Made by a program: the position numbers and the translations under genes
Shown here: in pieces, positions 7,157 to 15,593 of the stretch
Position numbering within the stretch: position 1 is the first letter of the stretch
Layout: every line of letters begins with the position of its first letter
Notes under the pieces: model-generated
Told to the model about the DNA's origin: nothing
The model's input: the letters and a program-made list of their open reading frames with translations, nothing else
Database searches by the model: none
Source of the DNA: MAG-120531 sp038125995
GTDB lineage: Bacteria > Bacteroidota > Bacteroidia > Flavobacteriales > Flavobacteriaceae
NCBI GenBank assembly: GCA_038125995.1
Contig: JAYPEX010000008.1
Span: forward strand, 1-64,000
Length of the DNA: 64,000 nucleotides
Direction of reading: 5' to 3'

Positions 7157-9028
7157 TTATGCTGTTTTTGAAACAATCTCCTCTTCAATATCGAGTTCAA
7201 CTTTGAGATTCTCAATGATGAACTTTTGACGATCAGGAGTGTTTTTACCCATATAAAACTCTAAGAGTTGTTCAATTGTCATCGATTTGTCTAACATCAC
7301 TGGTTCGAGCCTGATTTCTTCACCTATAAAATGCTTAAATTCATCTGGTGAAATTTCACCCAATCCTTTAAATCGAGTGATTTCAGGTTTATTACCCAAT
7401 TTAGAAATCGCATTGCGGCGCTCTTCATCTGAGTAACAGTAGATGGTTTCTTTTTTATTTCGAACTCTAAAGAGTGGTGTTTGTAAAATATAGAGGTGAT
7501 TCTCTTTTATTAGTTCTGGGAAGAATTGCAAAAAGAAGGTTATTAATAGCAATCGAATATGCATCCCATCGACATCGGCATCGGTCGCTATCACAATCTT
7601 GTTGTAACGAAGATTTTCCATCGAATCTTCAATGTCTAAGGCCGCTTGAAGTAGGTTAAACTCTTCATTTTCATAGACTATTTTCTTAGACATTCCATAT
7701 GAGTTGAGCGGCTTACCTCTAAGACTAAAAACTGCCTGTGTATTCACATTTCTCGATTTGGTAATCGAACCAGAAGCCGAATCTCCCTCTGTGATAAAAA
7801 GGGTGCTCTTAATGGAATTGTCATTTTTTATATCGGTAAGATGTACTCTACAATCTCTGAGTTTTTTGTTGTGTAGACTCGCCTTTTTAGCACGATCTCT
7901 AGCGAGTTTTCGAATACCAGATAATTCTTTGCGCTCGCGTTCTGCCTGAAGTATCTTACGCTGTAAGAGTTCAGCGGTTTCTGGATTCTTGTGTAAATAA
8001 TTATCGAGTTCGGTTTTGAGGAAGTCATTGATGTACGAACGAACTGTTGGCATTCCTCCTCCCATATCGGTAGAACCGAGTTTGGTTTTGGTTTGAGATT
8101 CAAAAACAGGCTCCATAACCTTGATCGAAATAGCCGAAATAATTGATTTACGAATATCTGCTGAATCGTAATTCTTACCGTAGTACTCTTTCACAGTTTT
8201 AGCAATCGCCTCTCTAAAAGCTGCTTGATGCGTTCCTCCCTGAGTGGTGTGCTGTCCGTTGACAAAAGAATGATATTCCTCGCTGTACTGTGTCTTGGAG
8301 TGCGTAATGGCAATCTCTATATCCTCACCTTTTAAGTGGATTATAGGATAGAGCATATCCTCAATCTGGTTGTTGTCCTCTATTAAATCCTTGAGTCCGT
8401 TTTCTGATATGTATTTTTCACCGTTAAAAACGATAGTCAACCCAGGATTGAGATACACATAGTTCTTAATCATCTTTACGATGTACTCAGAACGGAATTT
8501 GTAATTTTTAAATATGGTTGGATCAGGAACAAAGGTCACTTTAGTCCCCTTTCTTCTCGAACTCTCTTCAGGCCCTTCTTCTGAAATTAAATTCCCCTTT
8601 TCAAAGGTTGCGGACTTTAAGAGATTGTCGCGAGAAGATTCCACTAGAAAATATTCCGATAAGGCGTTTACTGCCTTGGTACCAACACCGTTTAAACCTA
8701 CGGACTTTTTAAAAGCTCTAGAGTCGTACTTACCACCTGTATTCATCTTTGATACTACATCGACTACTTTACCTAGAGGAATTCCTCTACCGTAGTCTCT
8801 TACAGTGACCTGAGTGTCTTTGACTCCGATTTCAATCGTCTTTCCAGCACCCATTACAAATTCATCGATACAGTTGTCGATCACCTCTTTTAAAAGAATG
8901 TAGATTCCATCATCTGCAGAAGATCCATCACCTAGTTTTCCGATATACATACCGGGACGCATACGGATGTGTTCTTTCCAATCCAGTGATCGAATATTAT
9001 CTTCAGTATAGCTAGTGTTTGTAGACAT
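7157..9028 (-). CDS. parE: DNA topoisomerase IV subunit B
   Basis: 623 residues, the short length typical of ParE/GyrB without insertion. Seen: the GHKL ATPase motifs (DNCIDEF, YGRGIPLG, GLNGVGTKAVNALSE), the transducer domain, the TOPRIM motifs EGDSASG (about residue 415) and ATDADVDGMHIRLL, and the C-terminal SPDEFK region. Pairs with ParC encoded 6 nt downstream. ATG start at 9028. The upstream 100 nt are AT-rich without a convincing promoter, apart from a weak TATATTAG. First gene of a four-gene run (parE, parC, lipoprotein, terC). Confidence 0.95.
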   Translation of the reverse strand: MSTNTSYTEDNIRSLDWKEHIRMRPGMYIGKLGDGSSADDGIYILLKEVIDNCIDEFVMGAGKTIEIGVKDTQVTVRDYGRGIPLGKVVDVVSKMNTGGKYDSRAFKKSVGLNGVGTKAVNALSEYFLVESSRDNLLKSATFEKGNLISEEGPEESSRRKGTKVTFVPDPTIFKNYKFRSEYIVKMIKNYVYLNPGLTIVFNGEKYISENGLKDLIEDNNQIEDMLYPIIHLKGEDIEIAITHSKTQYSEEYHSFVNGQHTTQGGTHQAAFREAIAKTVKEYYGKNYDSADIRKSIISAISIKVMEPVFESQTKTKLGSTDMGGGMPTVRSYINDFLKTELDNYLHKNPETAELLQRKILQAERERKELSGIRKLARDRAKKASLHNKKLRDCRVHLTDIKNDNSIKSTLFITEGDSASGSITKSRNVNTQAVFSLRGKPLNSYGMSKKIVYENEEFNLLQAALDIEDSMENLRYNKIVIATDADVDGMHIRLLLITFFLQFFPELIKENHLYILQTPLFRVRNKKETIYCYSDEERRNAISKLGNKPEITRFKGLGEISPDEFKHFIGEEIRLEPVMLDKSMTIEQLLEFYMGKNTPDRQKFIIENLKVELDIEEEIVSKTA

Positions 9029-9131
9029 AATAGTAAATGCTAATAGGCACTAATATAACAAGTCTACTTATAAGAAAAAACAGCTGTCTATTAAAGTAAT
9101 TAACAAGTTATCCAATAGTTGAAAAGTCCCT

Positions 9132-9163
9132 AAAAAACAAAAAGCCAGCTAAAAAACTGGCTT
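9132..9163 (-). terminator. Terminator after ychF
   Basis: Stem AGCCAG (9143-9148) / CTGGCT (9157-9162), extendable by an A-T pair, followed on the minus strand by TTTTTGTTTTTT. It lies about 26 nt past the ychF stop and upstream of parE, separating the two units. Confidence 0.8.
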
Positions 9164-9188
9164 ATATTCTGTGGGCGAGCACTATAGC

Positions 9189-10283
9189 TTAAACATTAAA
9201 TCTAAAATGCATCACATCTCCATCTTTTACGATGTACTCTTTTCCTTCTACTCTCATTTTTCCAGCTTCTTTTACCTTCGCCTCTGAACCAAAATTGACG
9301 AAATCGTCGTAGACGATGACCTCAGCTCTAATAAAGCCTTTTTCAAAATCGGTATGAATAACCCCAGCTGCTTGTGGAGCAGTTGCTCCTACCGGAATAG
9401 TCCAAGCTCGAACTTCCTTAACACCAGCGGTAAAATAGGTTTCTAAGTTGAGTAATTTATAAGCTCCTCGTATCAATTTTGCAGAACCTGGCTCCGAAAG
9501 CCCTAAGTCTTCTAAGAACATTTGACGCTCTTCAAAGGAATCCAACTCGTTGATATCAGCCTCTGTACCTACAGCTAAAAAAATCACCTCTGCAGCTTCA
9601 TCAGCCACAGCAGCCCTTACCTTCTCTACGTAATCATTTCCATTGACCGCTGATGCCTCATCGACATTACAAACATACATCACTGGCTTATCAGTGATGA
9701 ATTGTAATGGTTTTACAAATTCACTGCGTTCATCATCAGTAAGCTCTACAGCTCTAACTGATTTTCCCTGCTCTAAACCAGCTTTGATCTTTAAGAGAAC
9801 CGCTTCTTCTTTCTGAGCTTCTTTATTTCCTGTTTTTGCAGCTCTTTTAACCTTGTCCAACTTCTTATCTAAAGTTTCTAAGTCTTTGAGCTGTAATTCG
9901 ATGTCGATGGTTTCTTTATCGCGAATAGGATCGACACTTCCATCAACATGAACGATATTGTCATCTTCAAAACAACGCAATACATGTAAAATAGCATCAG
10001 TTTCTCTGATATTACCGAGGAACTGATTTCCAAGACCTTCACCTTTACTAGCACCCTTAACAAGACCAGCAATATCTACTATTTCTACAGTAGCAGGTAA
10101 TACGCGCTCCGGATTCACTAATTCTTCTAATTTACTCAATCGAGGATCCGGCACATTAACGACTCCTAAATTGGGTTCAATGGTACAAAATGGGAAGTTA
10201 GCACTCTGCGCCTTTGCATTGGACAAACAATTGAACAATGTCGATTTTCCTACGTTTGGTAATCCTACAATACCTGCTTTCAT
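9189..10283 (-). CDS. ychF: Redox-regulated P-loop ATPase YchF (Obg/OLA1 family)
   Basis: 364 residues, full length. The Walker A loop GLPNVGKSTLFN is at residues 6-17, followed by the switch region and DIAGLVKGASKGEGLGNQFL. A coiled-coil insertion (about 120-200) and a C-terminal TGS domain ending in DVMHFRFNV complete the YchF architecture. YchF hydrolyses ATP rather than GTP and binds ribosomes; it is implicated in stress responses. The gene follows the ferredoxin gene by 15 nt and is read from the same promoter. Confidence 0.96.
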   Translation of the reverse strand: MKAGIVGLPNVGKSTLFNCLSNAKAQSANFPFCTIEPNLGVVNVPDPRLSKLEELVNPERVLPATVEIVDIAGLVKGASKGEGLGNQFLGNIRETDAILHVLRCFEDDNIVHVDGSVDPIRDKETIDIELQLKDLETLDKKLDKVKRAAKTGNKEAQKEEAVLLKIKAGLEQGKSVRAVELTDDERSEFVKPLQFITDKPVMYVCNVDEASAVNGNDYVEKVRAAVADEAAEVIFLAVGTEADINELDSFEERQMFLEDLGLSEPGSAKLIRGAYKLLNLETYFTAGVKEVRAWTIPVGATAPQAAGVIHTDFEKGFIRAEVIVYDDFVNFGSEAKVKEAGKMRVEGKEYIVKDGDVMHFRFNV

Positions 10284-10298
10284 ATAATATATAGCTAC

Positions 10299-10652
10299 TT
10301 ATGCATCTCTGTGCATAAATTGTTGTTTTTCAGTTAACTCTTCATTAGATTCTTGTCGATCATCATCCGGAACACAGCAGTCTACAGGGCAAACCGCAGC
10401 ACATTGTGGCTCATCGTGAAAGCCGATACACTCCGTACATTTATCCGAAACGATAAAATAATACTCGTCGCTAAGTGGTTCTTGCTGCTGATCCGCATTT
10501 ACAGCTGTCCCATTTGGTAAAACTACCGACCCTTTTAAGCTTGTTCCATCGCTGTAGGACCATTCCTCTGAGGCCTCGTAAATTGCATTATTTGGACACT
10601 CAGGTTCACAAGCTCCACAGTTAATACATTCATCTGTAATAATTATAGCCAT
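10299..10652 (-). CDS. 4Fe-4S dicluster ferredoxin
   Basis: 117 residues. First cluster motif CINCGACEPECP at residues 9-20 (CxxCxxCxxxCP). The second is CTECIGFHDEPQCAAVCPVDCC with the eight-residue insertion seen in Allochromatium-type 2[4Fe-4S] ferredoxins. A middle insertion of about 45 residues separates the clusters and the C-terminus is Glu/Gln-rich. A soluble low-potential electron carrier; its partner is unknown. A perfect minus-strand promoter lies upstream, and ychF follows in the same unit. Confidence 0.92.
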   Translation of the reverse strand: MAIIITDECINCGACEPECPNNAIYEASEEWSYSDGTSLKGSVVLPNGTAVNADQQQEPLSDEYYFIVSDKCTECIGFHDEPQCAAVCPVDCCVPDDDRQESNEELTEKQQFMHRDA

Positions 10653-10669
10653 AATCTAATTCTATTCCT

Positions 10670-10677
10670 TACTTTTG
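10670..10677 (+). promoter_or_regulatory. Promoter -7 element of the acyl-CoA reductase-ser operon
   Basis: TACTTTTG on the plus strand (TAnnTTTG), about 43 nt before the ATG at 10721. There is no TTG at the right spacing. Predicted transcription start about 10682, within a few bases of the divergent ferredoxin start. Confidence 0.5.
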
Positions 10678-10682
10678 TGCGA

Positions 10683-10712
10683 CAAAGTTAAACCAAAACT
10701 GCGCTTTCACAA
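10683..10712 (-). promoter_or_regulatory. Full-consensus promoter of the ferredoxin-ychF unit
   Basis: On the minus strand: TTG (10712-10710), exactly 19 nt, TAACTTTG (10690-10683). Predicted start of transcription about 10678, giving a leader of about 26 nt. The -7 element lies 5 nt from the oppositely oriented -7 element of the acyl-CoA reductase operon. Confidence 0.8.
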
Positions 10713-10720
10713 GTAATATA

Positions 10721-11755
10721 ATGAAGGAAAATAAAAGAATTCAAGCGGTATTAAAACTGGGAAGTTATTTGAGAACTAATTTTTGTTCAAATGATGCAGA
10801 AACAGTGGATGCAGACCTGGCTCATGTCATGAGAAAAGCCGAAGGTTCTAACAGTTGGTTTACCGCTAAAGAACTGACTCACAGCCTTGAATCATGGGGT
10901 GAATTACTGACAGAAAAGAAGCTTTTTGAATGGCTAGCTGCCTATGATCTCTCTATTGTTGATTCTAAGAAAATTTTACTCATACTCGCTGGAAATATTC
11001 CTCTTGTAGGATTTCACGATCTGTTGGTCTGTTACCTTTCTGGTCACAACACCTTAGTGAAATTATCTTCTTCAGATGCTCATCTTTTACCCTTTATGGT
11101 CAATAAGCTCAATGAGTTTAATCCAGAAGATCAAAATGCTGTAGAATATACCGATGAACTTGTAAAAGAATACGACGCAGTGATCGCAACAGGAAGTGAT
11201 AATTCTGCTCGTTATTTTGCGCATTATTTTTCCAAAAAACCAAATATCATTCGAAAGAACAGAAATTCAGTCGCTGTAATAAGCGGTGATGAAACAGCTG
11301 AAGAGCTGAATGCTCTAGGAGAAGACGTCTTTCGCTATTTCGGTCTTGGATGTCGCTCTGTATCTAAAATTTACGTTCCAAAAGGATACGACTTTGACCT
11401 GTTGTTTAAAGCGGTTTTCCCCTACAGTGATTTGATTAACTTTGAAAAATACTCCAATAATTACGACTACAATAAAGCCGTATATTTAATGAGTGAATTT
11501 AAGATTCTTGACAATGGATTTTTGATTCTCAAAGAGGACAGCTCAATGAGTTCACCAATTGGAAGTCTTTTTTACGAGTTTTACGACTCAAAAGAACAAC
11601 TCCTTCAGGAATTAAATTCACGAAAAGAAGAAATTCAATGCGTTGTAGCAAAAGACTTTCTTGCCTCAGAGATCGATTTTGGTCAAACTCAAAAGCCTGG
11701 TCTTAGCGATTACGCTGATGATATAGATACTTTAAAATTTGTTTTATCGTTATAA
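10721..11755 (+). CDS. LuxC-like acyl-CoA reductase family protein
   Basis: 344 residues. It resembles the acyl-CoA reductase (LuxC) family: an aldehyde-dehydrogenase-type fold with AGNIPLVGFHDLLVCYLSGHNTLVKLSS (about 90-117), ATGSDNSARYF (around 148), and the catalytic-cysteine segment YFGLGCRSVSKIYVP around residue 210. It would reduce an activated acyl group to the aldehyde. No luciferase or other lux gene is nearby, so luminescence is not implied. The real substrate is unknown. First gene of an operon leading into serC and serA, with serC 9 nt downstream. Confidence 0.82.
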   Translation: MKENKRIQAVLKLGSYLRTNFCSNDAETVDADLAHVMRKAEGSNSWFTAKELTHSLESWGELLTEKKLFEWLAAYDLSIVDSKKILLILAGNIPLVGFHDLLVCYLSGHNTLVKLSSSDAHLLPFMVNKLNEFNPEDQNAVEYTDELVKEYDAVIATGSDNSARYFAHYFSKKPNIIRKNRNSVAVISGDETAEELNALGEDVFRYFGLGCRSVSKIYVPKGYDFDLLFKAVFPYSDLINFEKYSNNYDYNKAVYLMSEFKILDNGFLILKEDSSMSSPIGSLFYEFYDSKEQLLQELNSRKEEIQCVVAKDFLASEIDFGQTQKPGLSDYADDIDTLKFVLSL

Positions 11756-11764
11756 TAACAACTT

Positions 11765-12829
11765 ATGAAAAAACACAACTTTAGTGCAGGACCCTGTATA
11801 TTACCTCAAGAGGTTATCAAAAAAGCTTCTGACGCTGTACTAAACTTTAACAACTTAAACCTCTCTTTAATTGAAATCTCTCACCGTTCAAAAGATTTCG
11901 TAGAGGTTATGGATAAGGCGCATCACTTAGCCTTATCTCTTTTAGGATTAGAAAACAAAGGCTATAAAGCACTGTTCTTACAAGGAGGAGCTAGCCTTGA
12001 ATTTTTAATGGTAGCTTATAACCTACTCGAGCGAAAAGCTGGATACGTTGATACAGGAACATGGAGTTCTAAAGCCATTAAAGAAGCTAAAAACTTTGGA
12101 GCGGTTCAAGTCCTTGCTAGTTCAAAAGACAATGGATACAAAAGCATTCCAACCTCTTATGAAATTCCAACGGATTTAGATTATTTACATTTAACTTCGA
12201 ACAATACCATTTACGGAACACAATATCAAAGTTTCCCAGAAACTTCAGTTCCTCTAGTATGTGATATGAGTTCTGACATTTTTTCAAGAGTCTTGGACTT
12301 TGAGAAATTTGATCTCATCTATGCTGGAGCACAAAAGAATATGGGACCTGCGGGTACGACTTTGGTTATTGTGAAAGAAGATCTTTTAGGAAAGGTTTCG
12401 AGAACGATCCCAGCTATGTTGGATTACCGTGTACATATCGATAAAGAAAGTATGTTTAATACCCCTTCTGTTTTTGCCGTTTACACTTCTATGTTGACTT
12501 TGGACTGGCTTAAAGATCTTGGAGGAATTGCTGCGATTGAAAAAATTAACGATCAAAAAGCAGCCCTTCTCTATGGTGAATTAGATAAGAATCCTCTTTT
12601 TGTTCCCTATGCGGACAAAGACTTTAGATCGAAAATGAACGTTACCTTTACCTTGGCAGATGAGCAATTAGGCGATCGATTTAACGCCATGTGGAAAGAA
12701 GCTGGAATCAATGGATTAAATGGACACCGCTCTGTAGGAGGCTATAGAGCTTCTATTTACAACGCCCTAAGTCTTGAAAGTGTTCAAGTACTAGTCGATG
12801 TCATGCGCGAATTGGAAAAACAAGCATAA
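11765..12829 (+). CDS. serC: Phosphoserine aminotransferase
   Basis: 354 residues, PLP-dependent fold-type I enzyme. It converts 3-phosphohydroxypyruvate and glutamate to phosphoserine, and may also act in pyridoxal phosphate synthesis. Seen: the N-terminal HNFSAGPCILP signature, FLQGGASLEFLM, and the PLP-lysine region YAGAQKNMGPAGTTLVIVK around residue 195. The C-terminal GLNGHRSVGGYRASIYNA is typical. It is encoded directly before serA (1-nt gap), so the first two steps of serine synthesis are made together. Confidence 0.95.
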   Translation: MKKHNFSAGPCILPQEVIKKASDAVLNFNNLNLSLIEISHRSKDFVEVMDKAHHLALSLLGLENKGYKALFLQGGASLEFLMVAYNLLERKAGYVDTGTWSSKAIKEAKNFGAVQVLASSKDNGYKSIPTSYEIPTDLDYLHLTSNNTIYGTQYQSFPETSVPLVCDMSSDIFSRVLDFEKFDLIYAGAQKNMGPAGTTLVIVKEDLLGKVSRTIPAMLDYRVHIDKESMFNTPSVFAVYTSMLTLDWLKDLGGIAAIEKINDQKAALLYGELDKNPLFVPYADKDFRSKMNVTFTLADEQLGDRFNAMWKEAGINGLNGHRSVGGYRASIYNALSLESVQVLVDVMRELEKQA

Positions 12830-12830
12830 A

Positions 12831-13790
12831 ATGAATATTTTAATCAATGATGGATTGTCACAAGATGCGATAGCGCATCTTGAAAACAATCACTTTAAAG
12901 TATTTCAAACCTCTGTAGCTCAAAGTCAATTACTCAAATATCTCAACGAGTATGAGATTCATATTTTAGTGGTACGCTCTATGACCAAAGTGGATTCCAC
13001 CATTATTAAAGAAGCAAAATACCTAAAGGCTGTAGCTCGTGCTGGAGTTGGATTGGACAATATTGATTTAGATGCAGCAAAAACGCATCAAATCAAAGTC
13101 ATCAATACACCTGCTGCCTCTGCAAAGGCAGTAGCCGAATTGACGATAGCACATTTACTCACAGGAGTGAGACACTTACAAGATTCAAATCGCTCCATGC
13201 CCTTAGAAGGTGAATCTCGTTTTAAAGAGCTTAAAAAGAGTTATTCTTCTGCTCGAGAATTGGAGGGAAAAACTTTAGGTTTCATTGGATTTGGAGCTAT
13301 TGGACAAGAAACTGCCAAAAAAGCTATCGGACTGGGTATGCGTGTGTTGTATCACGATATTGCTCAAACGAAAGTAACGCTTAAATTAGAATTTTACGAC
13401 GGTCAAGAAATTGAATTTAACCTCATAAACGTATCTAAAAAACACCTTTTAGAGCAGTCGGATTATATATCATTACACATCCCTTCTCAAGAGGAATATC
13501 TTTTAGGAGAAAAGGAATTTAATATGATGAAAAAAGGAGCTGGACTCATCAACACCGCAAGAGGAAATGCGGTAGATGAAATTGCGCTTATCAATGCTTT
13601 AAACACCGATCAATTAGCCTTTGCTGGTCTTGATGTATTTGAATCAGAACCCAATCCAGAAGTAGCATTGTTGATGCATCCACAAATATCGCTTAGCCCT
13701 CATATTGGCGGGAGTACTAAAGAGGCTCAAACGAGAATTGGTATGGACTTGGCAGAACAATTAATCAAAACTTTTAAACCACTGCACTAA
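12831..13790 (+). CDS. serA: D-3-phosphoglycerate dehydrogenase
   Basis: 319 residues, the short SerA type without ACT domain. First step of serine synthesis: 3-phosphoglycerate to 3-phosphohydroxypyruvate with NAD. Seen: AVARAGVGLDNIDLDAA, the Rossmann loop GFIGFGAIGQETAKKA, the catalytic arginine in LINTARGNAVDE, glutamate in DVFESEPNP and histidine in LSPHIGGSTKEAQ. The ATG at 12831 is chosen because it follows the serC stop by 1 nt and gives the standard start MNILINDG; an upstream in-frame ATG inside serC would add 11 non-conserved residues. Some phosphonate or hydroxyacid dehydrogenases are similar, but the operon settles the call. Confidence 0.92.
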   Translation: MNILINDGLSQDAIAHLENNHFKVFQTSVAQSQLLKYLNEYEIHILVVRSMTKVDSTIIKEAKYLKAVARAGVGLDNIDLDAAKTHQIKVINTPAASAKAVAELTIAHLLTGVRHLQDSNRSMPLEGESRFKELKKSYSSARELEGKTLGFIGFGAIGQETAKKAIGLGMRVLYHDIAQTKVTLKLEFYDGQEIEFNLINVSKKHLLEQSDYISLHIPSQEEYLLGEKEFNMMKKGAGLINTARGNAVDEIALINALNTDQLAFAGLDVFESEPNPEVALLMHPQISLSPHIGGSTKEAQTRIGMDLAEQLIKTFKPLH

Positions 13791-13797
13791 ATTCATT

Positions 13798-14124
13798 ATG
13801 GCATTTGAAAAATTAAAAAAACGCTGGGGTATTGAATCTAACTTTTCAATAATCATTATATTTATTGTTTTCTCTATTACGGGAAGTTCTGCTGTAAAAC
13901 TCGCACGTTCTATATTGGAAGCAGTAGGAATGAATTATGACAGTTTACCAGATGTTTGGTATTGGTATGTCCTCTATTGGATGGTTCGTATTTTACTTAT
14001 TTTCCCAACCTATCAGGTATTACTTATTATATTTGGAACACTGTTTGGACAATATCGTTTCTTTTGGAATTTTGAAAAAAAAATGTTGAAACGAATTGGT
14101 TTTAAACGATTTTTTAATGATTAA
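13798..14124 (+). CDS. DUF6787-like small membrane protein
   Basis: 108 residues with two transmembrane helices (about 18-38 and 60-85) and a charged aromatic C-terminus ending in KRIGFKRFFND. It matches my memory of the flavobacterial family DUF6787, function unknown, usually found beside serA. The 7-nt gap from serA and 8-nt overlap with the following ATPase gene place it firmly in the operon. It could be linked to the ABC ATPase next door, but nothing in the sequence proves that. Confidence 0.75.
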   Translation: MAFEKLKKRWGIESNFSIIIIFIVFSITGSSAVKLARSILEAVGMNYDSLPDVWYWYVLYWMVRILLIFPTYQVLLIIFGTLFGQYRFFWNFEKKMLKRIGFKRFFND

Positions 14125-14779
14125 AGCACAGAACATAAGCAAAAGCTACGGCGATCTCTCTATTTTAAAATCTATTGATTTAGAAGTTAATCAGGGAGAA
14201 ATCATCGCTATCGTAGGAGCTTCTGGTGCAGGTAAAACTACTTTATTACAAGTGTTGGGAAGTTTAGATAAGGCTTCAAATACCAGTGAATGCAGCATCC
14301 AAATTGGAGCGATTGATATCACCAAACTCTCTTCAAAGGAGCTAGCGCAATTTAGAAATAAGCACATCGGTTTTATCTTTCAGTTTCATCAATTACTACC
14401 TGAGTTTACTGCTCTTGAAAACATCTGTATTCCAGCTTTTATATCAGGAACTTCAAAACAAGATGCTATAGAACGAGCAAAAGAATTGCTTACTTATTTA
14501 GGTCTAAAAGGCAGAGAAAACCACAAACCCAATCAGCTATCGGGTGGTGAACAACAGCGTATTGCAGTGGCTAGGGCATTGATGAATCAACCTGATGTTA
14601 TTTTAGCTGATGAGCCTAGTGGAAACCTAGATTCTGAATCTGCAAAAAATTTACACGACCTCTTTTTTAAGTTAAGAGATGAATTTAAACAGACCTTTAT
14701 CATTGTTACGCACAATAAAGAATTAGCAGCCATGGCTGATCGAACTCTCTATATGAAAGATGGTAAATTGATCAACTAA
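14117..14779 (+). CDS. lolD: LolD-type ABC transporter ATP-binding protein
   Basis: 220 residues. Walker A GASGAGKTTLL (about 34-44), Q-loop FQFHQLLPEFTALEN, signature LSGGEQQR (about 139) and Walker B VILADEPSG are all present. This is the MacB/LolD/FtsE subclass, which powers lipoprotein release or envelope efflux; the permease partner is not next to it. I start at 14117 (MIKAQNISKSYG), which gives the conserved N-terminus and an 8-nt ATGATTAA overlap with the preceding gene; an upstream in-frame start at 14096 adds only seven residues. The next gene overlaps its stop by 1 nt. Confidence 0.88.
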   Translation: MIKAQNISKSYGDLSILKSIDLEVNQGEIIAIVGASGAGKTTLLQVLGSLDKASNTSECSIQIGAIDITKLSSKELAQFRNKHIGFIFQFHQLLPEFTALENICIPAFISGTSKQDAIERAKELLTYLGLKGRENHKPNQLSGGEQQRIAVARALMNQPDVILADEPSGNLDSESAKNLHDLFFKLRDEFKQTFIIVTHNKELAAMADRTLYMKDGKLIN

Positions 14780-15534
14780 TGGAATTCAGTGAGCTCAAAG
14801 CCTTTATGGATGAAAAGGCCTATCAATACGAACATCCAGATTTCATAGAATCAGATCCCATTCAAATACCACATTCGTATCAGCTAAAAGAAGATATTGA
14901 AATCGCAGGCTTTTTAGCAGCAACTATCGCTTGGGGCAATCGAAAAAGCATCATTAAGAATGCCAAATCGATGATGGATCGAATGGGAAATAGTCCTTAT
15001 GACTTTATTGTTAATGCTAATGAACATCATCTAGATCCCCTTGATGGTTTTGTTCACAGAACCTTTAATGCTGAAGACTTTAAGTGTTTTGTGCTCAATC
15101 TAAGAGAAATCTACTCCAATCACGGTGGTTTGGAATATCAGTTTAGCGGAACTTCAAGTATTCAAGAACAACTATCTGATTTTAAAGCACTGTTCTTTTC
15201 TAAACACTACCTGCAGCGAACGACCAAACATCTGGCAGATCCCAGAAAAGGATCAGCTGCCAAACGCATGAATATGTTTTTGCGTTGGATGGTACGACCC
15301 AATACCAAAGGAGTTGATTTAGGAATATGGAATACTATTCCTACATCTAAACTCTCTTGTCCTTTAGATGTTCACACAGCGAATGTTTCTAGAAAACTTG
15401 GACTTGTCAAAAGAAAACAAAACGATCACAAAACACTTTTAGAATTAGATCATTCACTTCGAATGATGGACTCCAATGATCCTGTCAAATACGACTATGC
15501 CTTATTTGGCTTGGGAGTCTTTGAGAAGTTTTAA
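14779..15534 (+). CDS. TIGR02757 (DUF2400) family protein
   Basis: 251 residues, cytoplasmic, no signal. The segments AGFLAATIAWGNRKSIIKNA, GFVHRTFNAEDF and RRWMVR-like FLRWMVRPNTKGVDLGIW are typical of this conserved family of unknown function. The fold includes a helix-hairpin-helix-like region (LSCPLDVHTANVSRKLGL), so a DNA or nucleic-acid role is a fair guess but unproven. The start codon overlaps the lolD stop (TAATG), pointing to translational coupling. Last gene of the operon. Confidence 0.85.
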   Translation: MEFSELKAFMDEKAYQYEHPDFIESDPIQIPHSYQLKEDIEIAGFLAATIAWGNRKSIIKNAKSMMDRMGNSPYDFIVNANEHHLDPLDGFVHRTFNAEDFKCFVLNLREIYSNHGGLEYQFSGTSSIQEQLSDFKALFFSKHYLQRTTKHLADPRKGSAAKRMNMFLRWMVRPNTKGVDLGIWNTIPTSKLSCPLDVHTANVSRKLGLVKRKQNDHKTLLELDHSLRMMDSNDPVKYDYALFGLGVFEKF

Positions 15535-15593
15535 TTTCAGTATTTAAAATTGTCTATATTTTTTTTACATTTAGGAAAAGAAAAAAATCCTCA

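Noticed and set aside
10721..11755. LuxC-like gene as part of a bioluminescence system
   Set aside because: No luciferase (luxAB), luxD or luxE nearby; the gene is at the head of a serine operon, so only the family resemblance is kept.
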